Below are positions 1 to 7,223 of a stretch of 22,774 nucleotides of DNA, piece by piece (position 1 is the stretch's first letter; each line of letters starts with the position of its first letter). This stretch comes from a virus. The notes beneath the pieces were generated by a model. The model did no database searches. It was not told the origin of the DNA and worked only from the letters and a program-made list of their open reading frames with translations. Location: positions 1 through 22,774 of the IMG/VR virus record IMGVR_UViG_3300028571_002268, one strand, 5' to 3'. Made by a program: the position numbers and the translations under genes.

Positions 1-84
1 TGTGGCTGTTGGTGTCTCTGTTGGTGTCTCTGTTGGTGTCTCTGTTGGTGTCTCTGTTGGTGTCTCTGTTGGTGTGGCTGTTGG
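1..84. repeat. 12-bp tandem repeat encoding PTET/PTAT
   Basis: Seven head-to-tail 12-base units. Units 2-6 are identical (tgtctctgttgg) and units 1 and 7 carry tgtggc instead. Read on the minus strand in the gene's frame, they encode PTAT, five PTET, then PTAT. The array runs off the left edge, so its full length is unknown. The alternation of a PTAT unit with five PTET units hints at a higher-order repeat. Confidence 0.95.
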
Positions 85-651
85 TATGGGACCACTTGCT
101 GGAATTATGAAAAATTCACTGAAATGATCAACAAGAGCACATATGGTACGACTGGGATAATTCGGAGCACTTGCCCCGCTTAATATTGTGGCGTCGTATG
201 TAACCCCCAGGGAATCGCTGTGGAATACCCTTGTGCTGTTGAACAATTCCTCAGAGATTTCCTCCGACACCTCGAAACACAATGTGATTTCTCCCACGAA
301 GGTTGCCGTCGTGTTGATCCTATAGATTCCGAGGTTGTTGTCTATTGAAAACACATTTGGCAAGACAGGGCTGGTGGAGGGAGATGAAATTATTTCAATC
401 ACGACATCCCCAGGGGAGAGGATATTATCAAACGCCAACACCACGGTGTCACTAGCCACCGTCTGACCAACCCCAGAGGAAATCGGCAGAACAACAGATA
501 AGTTTGGTGTTGGAACAAGAGGATTCCGTTTACCCAGAAGATTACTATACACTACATCATATATAGATAGATACTCGTATTTTGCCCACAATCGCTTTAA
601 TAAACCCCTGGTTAATCCATATCTTCCAGAGCTTAGCCATTTGTTCGCCAT
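1..651 (-). CDS. Adhesin-like virion protein, C-terminus cut by window edge
   Basis: I translated this by hand. The frame is open from an ATG at 651 to base 1 with no stop, so only the first 217 residues are present. The ATG follows GAGG about 6 bases upstream, and the previous gene's stop is just 11 bases away. Residues 1-45 are basic and aromatic and look like an attachment segment. Residues 50-185 form a beta-rich domain (TATFVGEITLCFEV, then RVFH, then ICALVDHFSEFFI). It resembles a domain I associate with bacterial exported proteins, where a VTVCF-type strand is followed by a Cys-containing strand. Residues 190-217 are Thr-Pro-rich repeats. The GC content is higher than in neighbouring genes; one 60-base line (301-360) counts 43%. 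I infer a tail-tip or adhesin subunit with a stalk. The exact role is not known. Confidence 0.75.
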   Translation of the reverse strand, partial: MANKWLSSGRYGLTRGLLKRLWAKYEYLSIYDVVYSNLLGKRNPLVPTPNLSVVLPISSGVGQTVASDTVVLAFDNILSPGDVVIEIISSPSTSPVLPNVFSIDNNLGIYRINTTATFVGEITLCFEVSEEISEELFNSTRVFHSDSLGVTYDATILSGASAPNYPSRTICALVDHFSEFFIIPASGPIPTATPTETPTETPTETPTETPTETPTAT

Positions 652-662
652 TTACATCCTCA

Positions 663-1475
663 TTACGGTGTTACAAAATCACCATCTGCCAACACATATG
701 GCACTTCTGTAACCTTTGAGGGATTAGTATTGCTGCCACTATATGTGTAGTTTATTTTTCGAGCAAAGTCACCCGCTACTGCTCCTGCTGGATATTCTAT
801 TATTTGAGTTATTCTGTCACTGCCGTCCACAGTTATTTTTTGAAAAGTAAATAACCCAGACCTTCCCTTAAGAAGATCATAGTCTTCTTTTGCTGGAATT
901 GTGAATCCTGCATCTTCAACCACAGATTCATCTATGGGATCTGTTGTGTCTAATTTGATTAACATCCCGAGGCTATCAGGATAGTTTAATCTATTTTCTA
1001 TTGTGTGTCTTTCAAAATAGCTTGGAAGATCTGCAACACTTGCATATTTGTTAAATTTTAATAAAGATTCGGCGCCTGTATTACTAAAATAAATCTTTAT
1101 GTCCTGACGCTTTAGATTATTTTTAGATACAACAACTGTATCCGCATTATTCAGCTCGGTGACAGAAGCAACAAGTAGTTCTGAAAAAACTGGGTTTGCA
1201 TTCAATGTGGATGCTATTTCCGAAGCCCTTGTTTGTGAGGCAGAAGCCCCAGCTATATTTATTTGAATTGAGCTCCATATTTTAAAATCTCTGTCCCAAG
1301 AATAATTTAGAGTCAAAGTATTCAAAGAAGAAAGATTATACGGACCAGAGTTCCAAGCTATTTGTTTTGTTTGAGCGTTTTTGTTCGCTGGTATCTTATA
1401 AGTGATAGATGCTTGTCTATCGCCTAAAACTAAATAGCCTTGAAATTCTTGATCAAATAAATTTTGAAAAAACAT
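663..1475 (-). CDS. Virion-type beta-rich protein, function unknown
   Basis: A 270-residue protein starting at an ATG with AAGGA 6 bases upstream. It has no signal peptide or membrane segment. The N-terminal third is beta-rich (YLVLGDRQASITYKIP, then a Trp-Asn-Ser-Gly-Pro-Tyr turn). The middle contains IKIYFSNTGAESLLKFN and a charged YFERHTIENR segment. The C-terminal 60 residues contain LFTFQKITVDGSDRITQI and INYTYSGSNTNP, which resemble surface-exposed beta strands. It sits immediately upstream of the adhesin-like gene, with 11 bases between stop and start, so the two are probably co-transcribed. I recognise the style as a conserved structural or tail-associated protein of uncultured tailed phages, but I cannot assign a biochemical role. 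Confidence 0.7.
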   Translation of the reverse strand: MFFQNLFDQEFQGYLVLGDRQASITYKIPANKNAQTKQIAWNSGPYNLSSLNTLTLNYSWDRDFKIWSSIQINIAGASASQTRASEIASTLNANPVFSELLVASVTELNNADTVVVSKNNLKRQDIKIYFSNTGAESLLKFNKYASVADLPSYFERHTIENRLNYPDSLGMLIKLDTTDPIDESVVEDAGFTIPAKEDYDLLKGRSGLFTFQKITVDGSDRITQIIEYPAGAVAGDFARKINYTYSGSNTNPSKVTEVPYVLADGDFVTP

Positions 1476-1484
1476 TTTTAATCC

Positions 1485-1766
1485 TTATTTAACTAGCAGG
1501 TAAACTAAACCCAATACTTGAAGAGCAATGAATACAACTAAAACTTTATCTACAACTTTCGAAAGATCTAATTTTGTGTCGCTCTTTTTCACATACATCT
1601 TTTCTTCAATTTTTTGTATCATTGATTTTTTGACATCAACTTTTGACTCAACTGCCTTGGGGGCTAAAGATTTATCTTTTGAAGGCTGTTTTTTGTTTTT
1701 AGGAACCATAGGCTTTTGTTTTTGATCCAATGGTTTTGTTTCATTTTTCTTGTTAGGTTTTTTCAT
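1485..1766 (-). CDS. Small lysine-rich tail-anchored membrane protein
   Basis: A 93-residue protein with a strong AGGGAG Shine-Dalgarno site about 6 bases before the ATG. Residues 1-70 are dominated by Lys, Pro, Gln and Ser, with no predicted fold. Residues 75-92 (VLVVFIALQVLGLVYLLV) form one hydrophobic helix that ends one residue before the C-terminus. The layout fits a C-terminally anchored protein with a basic cytoplasmic tail. Possible roles include an antiholin-like or superinfection-type membrane factor or a membrane tether, but nothing in the sequence decides between them. It lies 9 bases upstream of the next gene in the same minus-strand operon. Confidence 0.72.
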   Translation of the reverse strand: MKKPNKKNETKPLDQKQKPMVPKNKKQPSKDKSLAPKAVESKVDVKKSMIQKIEEKMYVKKSDTKLDLSKVVDKVLVVFIALQVLGLVYLLVK

Positions 1767-1798
1767 TTTATCTCCCTTTTAAGTATAGGTATATATAA

Positions 1799-2314
1799 TT
1801 ATATGCCCCATTTATTACTTAAGTAATTTATCAATTTTTTCTTATTTTTTTCAAAATTTGATTTGGATAATTCTTTTTGCTGCTCTCTATGCTTAATTTC
1901 TTTTTCTTTAGCCCTTTTGTATAGTGGGTTTATCTTTTCTTCCCAAACAATATTTGGAACATAAGCCTCTAATTCTCCTGAAACTTCTTCATAAACATTT
2001 TGGGATTCATATGCTACTTTAATTTTTTTATCATTTTCAAAAACAAATATTTCTAAATTAACACCCATTCCAAGTCCATCAAAAAACCATCCCACACAAT
2101 CTACGTTTGATTCTATGTCCATTTCCTGTATGTCTTCACCGGAAGTTTTCCAAAAATCATCATATGATAAAGTCTCGCTAACCACGCCTTGATCTAATAT
2201 CTCATGACCAAGATTCCTAGCTATACAAACAAGTTTACCTTGAAAGCCCATGTATTCTTTTTGTATGGCTTCTACGGTTCTTTTTTCTTTTATTTGTTGT
2301 TCGTTAAATTTCAT
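1799..2314 (-). CDS. Unknown protein, 171 residues
   Basis: I do not recognise a family. The protein is acidic in its first two thirds. It contains a motif-like stretch around residues 70-90 (NVDCVGWFFDGLGMGVNLEI) and a Lys/Glu-rich C-terminal helix from about residue 130 that could form a short coiled coil. It is the first gene of the leftward unit and diverges from the metallopeptidase gene across 49 bp. There is no convincing Shine-Dalgarno site. A TATATATT element lies about 10 bases before the ATG. It has no signal peptide and no transmembrane helix. Confidence 0.65.
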   Translation of the reverse strand: MKFNEQQIKEKRTVEAIQKEYMGFQGKLVCIARNLGHEILDQGVVSETLSYDDFWKTSGEDIQEMDIESNVDCVGWFFDGLGMGVNLEIFVFENDKKIKVAYESQNVYEEVSGELEAYVPNIVWEEKINPLYKRAKEKEIKHREQQKELSKSNFEKNKKKLINYLSNKWGI

Positions 2315-2363
2315 GGCTTCACGTAATATATATCTATAGAGTCAAAAGAAAAAGGAGTTTCTT
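2315..2363. promoter_or_regulatory. Divergent intergenic region with TATA-rich core
   Basis: These 49 bases separate two divergent start codons. The core (about 2324-2340) is TAATATATATCTATAGAG, read rightward. The rightward gene has a good AAAGGAG site before its ATG. The leftward gene does not. Similar TATATATC/TATA strings occur before other gene starts (1785-1797, 13742-13755). A promoter for at least one direction is very likely here, but its exact limits are inferred. Confidence 0.45.
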
Positions 2364-3782
2364 ATGCTAAACAAATTATATAATTGGATTTTTCCAACCA
2401 AAAAAACAAACATTCTAAATAATAATCAGCCAATAGAATATTGGGTAAACGATCCGTCAATACCAGAATTAACGGGTAGCACCATGTATTCTGGTTCTAT
2501 TTTGCCTATTAACGTAAGCGGATTCGTAGGTGGCGGACATAAAATGACCACGCCAGAAGGCAGAGCAGCCAATTGCTATGCCATAGTCAATAATACTGTT
2601 GGTAGTATTACGCCAAAAATGAAAAAATTCCCTGGGCGTTGGGCAGCAACTAATACTTTGAATGTATATCCAGCAGCCGGACAAGATTTAAATGCTTTTT
2701 ATGATAGAAGCAGCCTGAAGTTTTTTTATGCCCTCGATCCTGTTGTTAAGAAGAACATCTACACATCCGACAGCAGCGATGTTGTTTCTCACGAAACCGG
2801 TCACGCCCTTCTGGATGCCATAAGACCAGATTTTTGGAATGTTCAATCTTATGAAGTTTGGGCTTTGCATGAATCTTTTGGAGATGTGGTTGCAATCTTA
2901 AATATAATTGAAAATAAAGATCTTGTAAACATGGCTTTAAAACAAACTTCTGGAGATCTCAGCAAGAGTAATGTTATATCAAAGCTCGCAGAAGAACTTG
3001 CTAAAGCTATATTCAATATAACAAAAGGAAAAAAAGGATATAGTCCTTTATTTTTAAGAGATGCTGCTAATGATTTTCACTATGTATCCCCAGACAGATT
3101 GTCTGATAACACGCCAGACAACGTTTTAAGCAGAGAATGTCATAATTTTAGTAGAGTTTGGACCGGTGCTTGGTACGCCTGTCTCGTTGGAATTTATAAT
3201 TTTAATATTAAAAATAATAATTCTAATCAATTTGATGCTTTGATGTCTGCAAAAGATGTTATGGCAAGTTATTTTTTTGAAGCGGTTCAAAATGTACCCA
3301 TGACTTCAAGATTATTTGAAGCTTTAGCTAAAAAAATAATATTAATTGATTCTGAAAATGGATCAAAATATTCTGAAGTTTTAAATAAAGTTTTCACAGA
3401 AAGAAATATTATTGGAAAATTAGGAATATTAAGCGATTTTTCTTTCAATGATCTTAAATCTGATAAAAAATTTGTTCAGACAGAATTTGATGGAAATAAA
3501 ATCTATAGGGATATGGAAAAAATAAAAGTATTGAAAATTTCAGACTACGTCAGCAAAAAAGAAGTTTTAAACAAAAATCTTTACAATGTTGAAATAGAAG
3601 TTCCTTTCGAAGACAGATACGAACTATCAAAAGATGGAATATTTATACAATCTACAAATAATATTGAAGAAAATGTAAATATTGCGGTCATGTGCTTAAA
3701 TAGTTTAAGTGAAAATAATTTATTGGGAAATCTATTTAAAATAGAAAATAATAAATTGATTAGAAATAAATTCATAAATTAA
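2364..3782 (+). CDS. Gluzincin (thermolysin-like) zinc metallopeptidase
   Basis: A 472-residue protein with a strong AAAGGAG Shine-Dalgarno site. Residues 143-147 are HETGH, the HExxH zinc site with catalytic Glu144. A HESFGD segment at 169-174 supplies Glu170, which matches the third zinc ligand in the M4/M36 pattern (ExxxD). His260 in ECHNFSRVWTGAWY lies where thermolysin-type enzymes carry their substrate-binding His. This three-part arrangement supports an active gluzincin fold rather than a chance HExxH. It has no signal peptide, so it probably acts in the cytoplasm or inside virions. The C-terminal ~130 residues are Asn/Lys-rich and of unknown role. It lies upstream of the packaging genes. 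Possible roles include head maturation, a virion-borne peptidase or an attack on a host protein. The peptidase call is good; the role is speculative. Confidence 0.82.
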   Translation: MLNKLYNWIFPTKKTNILNNNQPIEYWVNDPSIPELTGSTMYSGSILPINVSGFVGGGHKMTTPEGRAANCYAIVNNTVGSITPKMKKFPGRWAATNTLNVYPAAGQDLNAFYDRSSLKFFYALDPVVKKNIYTSDSSDVVSHETGHALLDAIRPDFWNVQSYEVWALHESFGDVVAILNIIENKDLVNMALKQTSGDLSKSNVISKLAEELAKAIFNITKGKKGYSPLFLRDAANDFHYVSPDRLSDNTPDNVLSRECHNFSRVWTGAWYACLVGIYNFNIKNNNSNQFDALMSAKDVMASYFFEAVQNVPMTSRLFEALAKKIILIDSENGSKYSEVLNKVFTERNIIGKLGILSDFSFNDLKSDKKFVQTEFDGNKIYRDMEKIKVLKISDYVSKKEVLNKNLYNVEIEVPFEDRYELSKDGIFIQSTNNIEENVNIAVMCLNSLSENNLLGNLFKIENNKLIRNKFIN

Positions 3783-3807
3783 CTAGTATATTTATGCTAA
3801 AGATACG

Positions 3808-3836
3808 TTGACTTAAAGTTAATTTGATGGTAAATT
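3808..3836 (+). promoter_or_regulatory. Sigma70-like promoter for the acidic gene
   Basis: TTGACT (3808-3813) and TAAATT (3831-3836) are separated by exactly 17 bases and lie 35 bases before the acidic gene's ATG. The -35 box matches five of six consensus bases and the -10 box four of six. The arrangement differs from the short TATA-at-ATG pattern seen before other units, so it may be an early, host-polymerase promoter. Confidence 0.5.
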
Positions 3837-3871
3837 TTCACCTCTGTTGTTAAAAAGAAAGGAAAAAGAAG

Positions 3872-4180
3872 ATGCCCCAGATTATAGACTTTGAAACCAT
3901 GCTCCCAGAAACGCTTCTTAATATTTTTTGTTTTGCGAGAGACGAAGATTATTTCGTTGATGACAACGACGATGAAGAAGAAGATTATAATGACTATGAA
4001 GAAGATGAAGAAGAAGAAGATGACGATGATGAAGATTGGGAAGAGAGCGAGTGGGAAGAAGTTGGAGATGATGAGGATGAGGATGAGGATGAGGATGATG
4101 ATGATGATGAGGATGAGGATGAGGATGAGGATGAGGATGAGGATGAGGATGAATGGGATGACGAAGAAGAAGACGATTAA
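3872..4180 (+). CDS. Hyperacidic Asp/Glu-repeat protein
   Basis: A 102-residue protein with AAAGGA about 9 bases before the ATG. Residues 1-27 are ordinary and rather hydrophobic (IIDFETMLPETLLNIFCFA). From residue 28 onward it is almost entirely Asp and Glu with a few Trp and Tyr, ending in a long (Glu-Asp)n tract. It sits alone between a sigma70-like promoter and a rho-independent terminator, so it appears to be a self-contained transcription unit. Proteins of this charge can mimic DNA (inhibitors of restriction enzymes, nucleases or nucleoid proteins) or act as charged tails. That function is inferred from charge only. The second frame across the repeat gives a Met/Arg/Lys string and is an artefact. 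Confidence 0.75.
   Translation: MPQIIDFETMLPETLLNIFCFARDEDYFVDDNDDEEEDYNDYEEDEEEEDDDDEDWEESEWEEVGDDEDEDEDEDDDDDEDEDEDEDEDEDEDEWDDEEEDD
4067..4153 (+). repeat. GATGAG hexanucleotide microsatellite
   Basis: A run of GAT and GAG/GAA codons, mostly strict GATGAG units, interrupted once by five consecutive GAT codons around 4095-4109. It encodes the Asp-Glu tract. Repeat-number change by slippage would alter acidic-tail length in 2-residue steps without shifting the frame. Confidence 0.9.
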
Positions 4181-4209
4181 TTAAAAATTAAATTTTCCTT
4201 TCTTTTTAA

Positions 4210-4236
4210 AGCTCCTAATTTTTAGGGGCTTTTTTT
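4210..4236 (+). terminator. Rho-independent terminator after the acidic gene
   Basis: A 9-bp stem (AGCTCCTAA, paired with TTAGGGGCT and including one T-G pair) with a 3-base loop, followed by a run of T through 4236. It lies 29 bases after the acidic gene's stop and ends 12 bases before the terL ATG, separating the two transcription units. It is the only convincing intrinsic terminator I found in the window. Confidence 0.85.
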
Positions 4237-4248
4237 ATACATATAGCT

Positions 4249-6012
4249 ATGGACTTTAAAGAATATTATTCAAAACACTATAACCCTAAATACTTTACTT
4301 TAAGTAACTATGAGCTCACCATAGATCCAACAGAAACAATGGATGAGGTGAATTCATATGACATGGATAGACAAAAAAAAGAAATTGTTAAATGTGTCAA
4401 TAGTTTTGAGTATTTTTGTCACAAGTATATTAAAATTCTCCATCCTGTTAAGGGATTGATACCGTTTGTTCCTTTTAACTATCAAAGAAAAGTAATAAGT
4501 GATTACGAAAAGAACAGGTTTAATATAATTTCTAAGTTTCGTCAGGGCGGTCTAACCACAGTTACTCTTCTTTGGGGTTTGTGGAGATGTATGTTTAAAT
4601 TAGATCAACAAATAATGTTGATATCTAAAACAGATAGAGAAGCCACGGACACAGGAGCCATAATAGACAGGGCTGTTGAGCACTTGCCTTCTTGGCTTAT
4701 TCCAAAAAAAGACAAGAAATGGAATGATCATTTAAAAGAATTTTCTGATACCGGTGGGGCTTTGAAATTCTATTCACCGGAAGCTTCCCGTGGTAAAAGC
4801 GTTACATTTCTAATAATAGACGAGGCTGCATTCATACCTGATATGGATAAACATTGGAAAGCTATGTGGCCAGTTTTGAGCACAGGTGGTAGCTGCGTTT
4901 TGATATCCACAGTTAATGGTATGGGAAACTGGTACGAACAAACATATAATGATGCAAGAGAAAAAAGAAATATGTTTAACGTCATAGACCTAGATTATTG
5001 GGAGCACCCAGAATATAATAACGAAAAATGGATTGATGAACAAAAACGTCAGCTAGGAGAAAAAGGATTTCTGCAGGAAGTTTTAAGAGAATTTCTTGGC
5101 TCTGGTGAGACTTATATACCTTCTAATATAATAAGAGAATTGACAGAATACACAGGAAAGATGCCTCCCATTAAAAAACTATTTCCAAAATGGACAAATA
5201 AAAGCGGAAGAGCGGCACAATTAGAAACAGACGATAGCAATAAAGGCGCTTTATGGGTTTGGAAAGAGCCAAATGAAAGTAAAGAGTACATAATTGGAGT
5301 TGACTGTGCTGATGGAATGGGAGAAGATGCAGATAATAGTTGTTTTCAAGTTTTGGACATGGAAACACTTGAGCAGGTCGCAGAGTTTTATAGTAATTTA
5401 ATACCTCCGCATTTATTTGCACAAATAATAAAAGAAGTGGGCGTGTATTATAATACAGCCTTAGTAGTAGTTGAAAACATGGCTGCTGGTGGAGCTGTCT
5501 TGAGTTCTCTACAAAACACACTATTTTATGAAAATATATTTTTTGAAACTAAGAAGAGTGGATCACAAACAATAGGATTTAAGGTCAATAGAATAAACAG
5601 ACCAATACTGCTAGAGGCTATGCAAAGTAGAATTCTTAGCAAATCAATTAGAATAAACAGCGCCAGGCTAACTTCTGAGTTACAAACATTTGAATACAAT
5701 CCAGTTACCAAGAGAGCTGAAGCCCAAAAAAGAAAGCATGACGATGCAATCTCAGCCTTATGCTTATCTTTGTATGTCAGAAACCAGATGATTCAAGACT
5801 TGCCAGTTGGAGCAAACGCTCCCCAAGAGGCAACAAGTATTTTAAGCAATGACGTTTGTCAAGAAATCAAAAGAGAGCTTTTTGATTCAAGATATGAAGA
5901 TTTTATTGAAGAAGAAATAAGCACAAGTTCCTCTATTAATGAAGACGAACAAGAGACTCTGCTTAATTTATACAGAAAAAACAACAAAATACTAAAAGAG
6001 TTCGGGTGGTAA
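4249..6012 (+). CDS. terL: Terminase large subunit (T4 gp17-like packaging ATPase/nuclease)
   Basis: A 587-residue two-domain packaging motor that translocates DNA into the prohead and cuts the concatemer. In the N-terminal ATPase, residues 96-104 (KFRQGGLTT) occupy the Walker A site with Lys at the start of the loop rather than before Thr. Walker B is LIIDEAAF at 188-195 (Asp191, Glu192), and the coupling motif is LISTVNG at 218-224. In the C-terminal RNase-H-like nuclease, Asp352 (GVDCADG), Glu409 (VVVEN) and Asp498/499 (KHDDA) form the metal site. Length and motif spacing match T4 gp17. The ATG lacks a Shine-Dalgarno site. A TATACATA box lies 5 bases before it, right after the terminator. 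The call is secure; the start codon is less so, since Met31 or Met39 are possible. Confidence 0.96.
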   Translation: MDFKEYYSKHYNPKYFTLSNYELTIDPTETMDEVNSYDMDRQKKEIVKCVNSFEYFCHKYIKILHPVKGLIPFVPFNYQRKVISDYEKNRFNIISKFRQGGLTTVTLLWGLWRCMFKLDQQIMLISKTDREATDTGAIIDRAVEHLPSWLIPKKDKKWNDHLKEFSDTGGALKFYSPEASRGKSVTFLIIDEAAFIPDMDKHWKAMWPVLSTGGSCVLISTVNGMGNWYEQTYNDAREKRNMFNVIDLDYWEHPEYNNEKWIDEQKRQLGEKGFLQEVLREFLGSGETYIPSNIIRELTEYTGKMPPIKKLFPKWTNKSGRAAQLETDDSNKGALWVWKEPNESKEYIIGVDCADGMGEDADNSCFQVLDMETLEQVAEFYSNLIPPHLFAQIIKEVGVYYNTALVVVENMAAGGAVLSSLQNTLFYENIFFETKKSGSQTIGFKVNRINRPILLEAMQSRILSKSIRINSARLTSELQTFEYNPVTKRAEAQKRKHDDAISALCLSLYVRNQMIQDLPVGANAPQEATSILSNDVCQEIKRELFDSRYEDFIEEEISTSSSINEDEQETLLNLYRKNNKILKEFGW

Positions 6013-6014
6013 AA

Positions 6015-6284
6015 ATGAAGTCTGATTATGAAACAGTAATACAACAGCTAGAATTAGCATATAAAAATTGTGGTTCTTCAAGTGAGTCTGAAGGTCTAAA
6101 AAGTATTATCAAAAATCTTATAGTTAGCTTCAATAAACTAATCATCAAAAATGAAAGAAGAGTTAACAGAAGATTAAGTGAAATCAAACATCCCAAATAT
6201 AATTATCCAAAAGAAACCCTTCAATTAATAGAAGAATTAATTGAAAAAGAAAAAGGAAAATCAAATGAGACTGTTGACAATTGA
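6015..6284 (+). CDS. Small helical protein following terL, unknown
   Basis: An 89-residue protein from the ATG at 6015, which has GGGTGG about 5 bases upstream inside the last codons of terL. A GTG at 6006 would add three residues and overlap the terL end. The protein is highly charged and helical, with many Lys, Glu and Ile and no recognisable motif. It overlaps the next gene by 20 bases, so terL, this gene and the next are probably co-transcribed. A packaging or head accessory role is suggested only by position. Confidence 0.62.
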   Translation: MKSDYETVIQQLELAYKNCGSSSESEGLKSIIKNLIVSFNKLIIKNERRVNRRLSEIKHPKYNYPKETLQLIEELIEKEKGKSNETVDN

Positions 6285-6747
6285 AAGTATAAAACTATTT
6301 GATAAAAACAATAATATAAAATATGAACAAAAAAACATAAAAAATACGTTACATCAACCTGGTGAGTTTTATATGTTAAACTCTCTGTTTGTGAGCAAAA
6401 ACACAAGAGTTGATTTTTACTATGCTGGGCTTGATAATCGAACTACTTTAAACACAACAGATACTATGGCTTCTCTGGTGGATGAGCCGTCCTCAAATGG
6501 TTATAGTAGACAAAAAATAACTTCTTGGAGTTCTCCTGTAATCTCTAATTCTGTATATGTTGTAAAAAGCAATAGCATAACTTTTTCCTCATCATCAACC
6601 GGATGGGGACCAGTTAGGAATATATTCTTAGCCACAACACAGAACCCTAGCGGATTTTTAATTTCTTCTGTCAAATTAAATCAAGAATTAACTTTAAAAG
6701 CAGGAGACACGGCTATTTTGATCATGAATTTATCTCTAAGTAATTAA
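6265..6747 (+). CDS. Small beta-sandwich virion-type protein
   Basis: A 160-residue protein with the start chosen at 6265, where AAGGA lies 7 bases before the ATG. The longer open frame begins at a TTG with no site. The order of segments is characteristic of small phage structural proteins: YYAGLDNRTT, then DTMASLVDEPSSNGYSRQ, then SITFSSSSTGWGPVRNIFLAT, then a late LKAGDTAILIM strand. Proteins of this pattern often decorate phage particles or tails. Whether this one does is an inference. The gene ends in convergent overlap (12 bases) with the next leftward gene. Confidence 0.65.
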   Translation: MRLLTIESIKLFDKNNNIKYEQKNIKNTLHQPGEFYMLNSLFVSKNTRVDFYYAGLDNRTTLNTTDTMASLVDEPSSNGYSRQKITSWSSPVISNSVYVVKSNSITFSSSSTGWGPVRNIFLATTQNPSGFLISSVKLNQELTLKAGDTAILIMNLSLSN

Positions 6748-7179
6748 AGATTCATTTAAAGTCTCTATTTTTTGAATCTCTATGCTGTGTATTGTGGTAA
6801 CTTTGTCTGAAATATCATATACTTTAAAATTAATCCATTCTGCCCCACCATCTTTTACATCAATCAATAGTTTTGAAAAAGGAATATAGTCTCTTTTTTT
6901 AAAAAACTTTTTTATCTTAGACATACTGCCTTCCCCACTGGATAAGTATATTTCGTATCCTTCTTCTGTAATTTCTATTCCTTTTGATTGATTTATATCG
7001 TCATTAGCAATTATATATTTGCAAAAAATTTCTGAAGAGGGTCCTGATACTTCAACTTTATTGTAAAACCAAACAGGAACGCTTACACCCACTACTTCCA
7101 CCTTTTCTCCTCTATAAATATCATATCTCTGTTCTCTTGTTAAAAAAATGTTATGAGAAACACATAATATAGAATTCAT
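6736..7179 (-). CDS. Unknown protein, 147 residues
   Basis: Not recognised. The sequence is beta-rich with alternating hydrophobic residues (VEVVGVSVPVWFYNKVEV near the N-terminus, IHSIEIQKIETL near the C-terminus) and a Lys-rich KIKKFFKKR stretch in the middle. There is no Shine-Dalgarno site. A TTATAGTA box ends 2 bases before the ATG. It diverges from the exported protease gene across 44 bp and overlaps the end of the preceding rightward gene by 12 bases. It has no signal peptide or transmembrane helix. Confidence 0.6.
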   Translation of the reverse strand: MNSILCVSHNIFLTREQRYDIYRGEKVEVVGVSVPVWFYNKVEVSGPSSEIFCKYIIANDDINQSKGIEITEEGYEIYLSSGEGSMSKIKKFFKKRDYIPFSKLLIDVKDGGAEWINFKVYDISDKVTTIHSIEIQKIETLNESLIT

Positions 7180-7223
7180 AATACTATAAGAGTAATATTT
7201 CTATTGAAAAACATAAATACATT
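7180..7223. promoter_or_regulatory. 44-bp divergent start region without Shine-Dalgarno sites
   Basis: Both flanking ATGs lack a Shine-Dalgarno site. Leftward, the last bases are CTCTTATAGTATT before the ATG. Rightward, they are AACATAAATACATT before the ATG, in which CATAAATA differs at one base from the T4-type late box TATAAATA. The space is very short for two promoters with ordinary leaders. Promoter assignment is an inference. Confidence 0.4.

Noticed and set aside
1-84. Short regular repeats that could be read as CRISPR
   Set aside because: Units are 12 bases with no spacers and stay in frame as PTET, so this is coding repeat.
3891-4184. Alternative frame across the acidic gene
   Set aside because: Gives Met/Arg/Lys strings only because of the GATGAG repeat; the promoter and ribosome site serve the Asp/Glu frame.
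6015-6284. Small terminase subunit call for the gene after terL
   Set aside because: No DNA-binding motif is visible and the small subunit usually lies before terL, so the gene stays unassigned.
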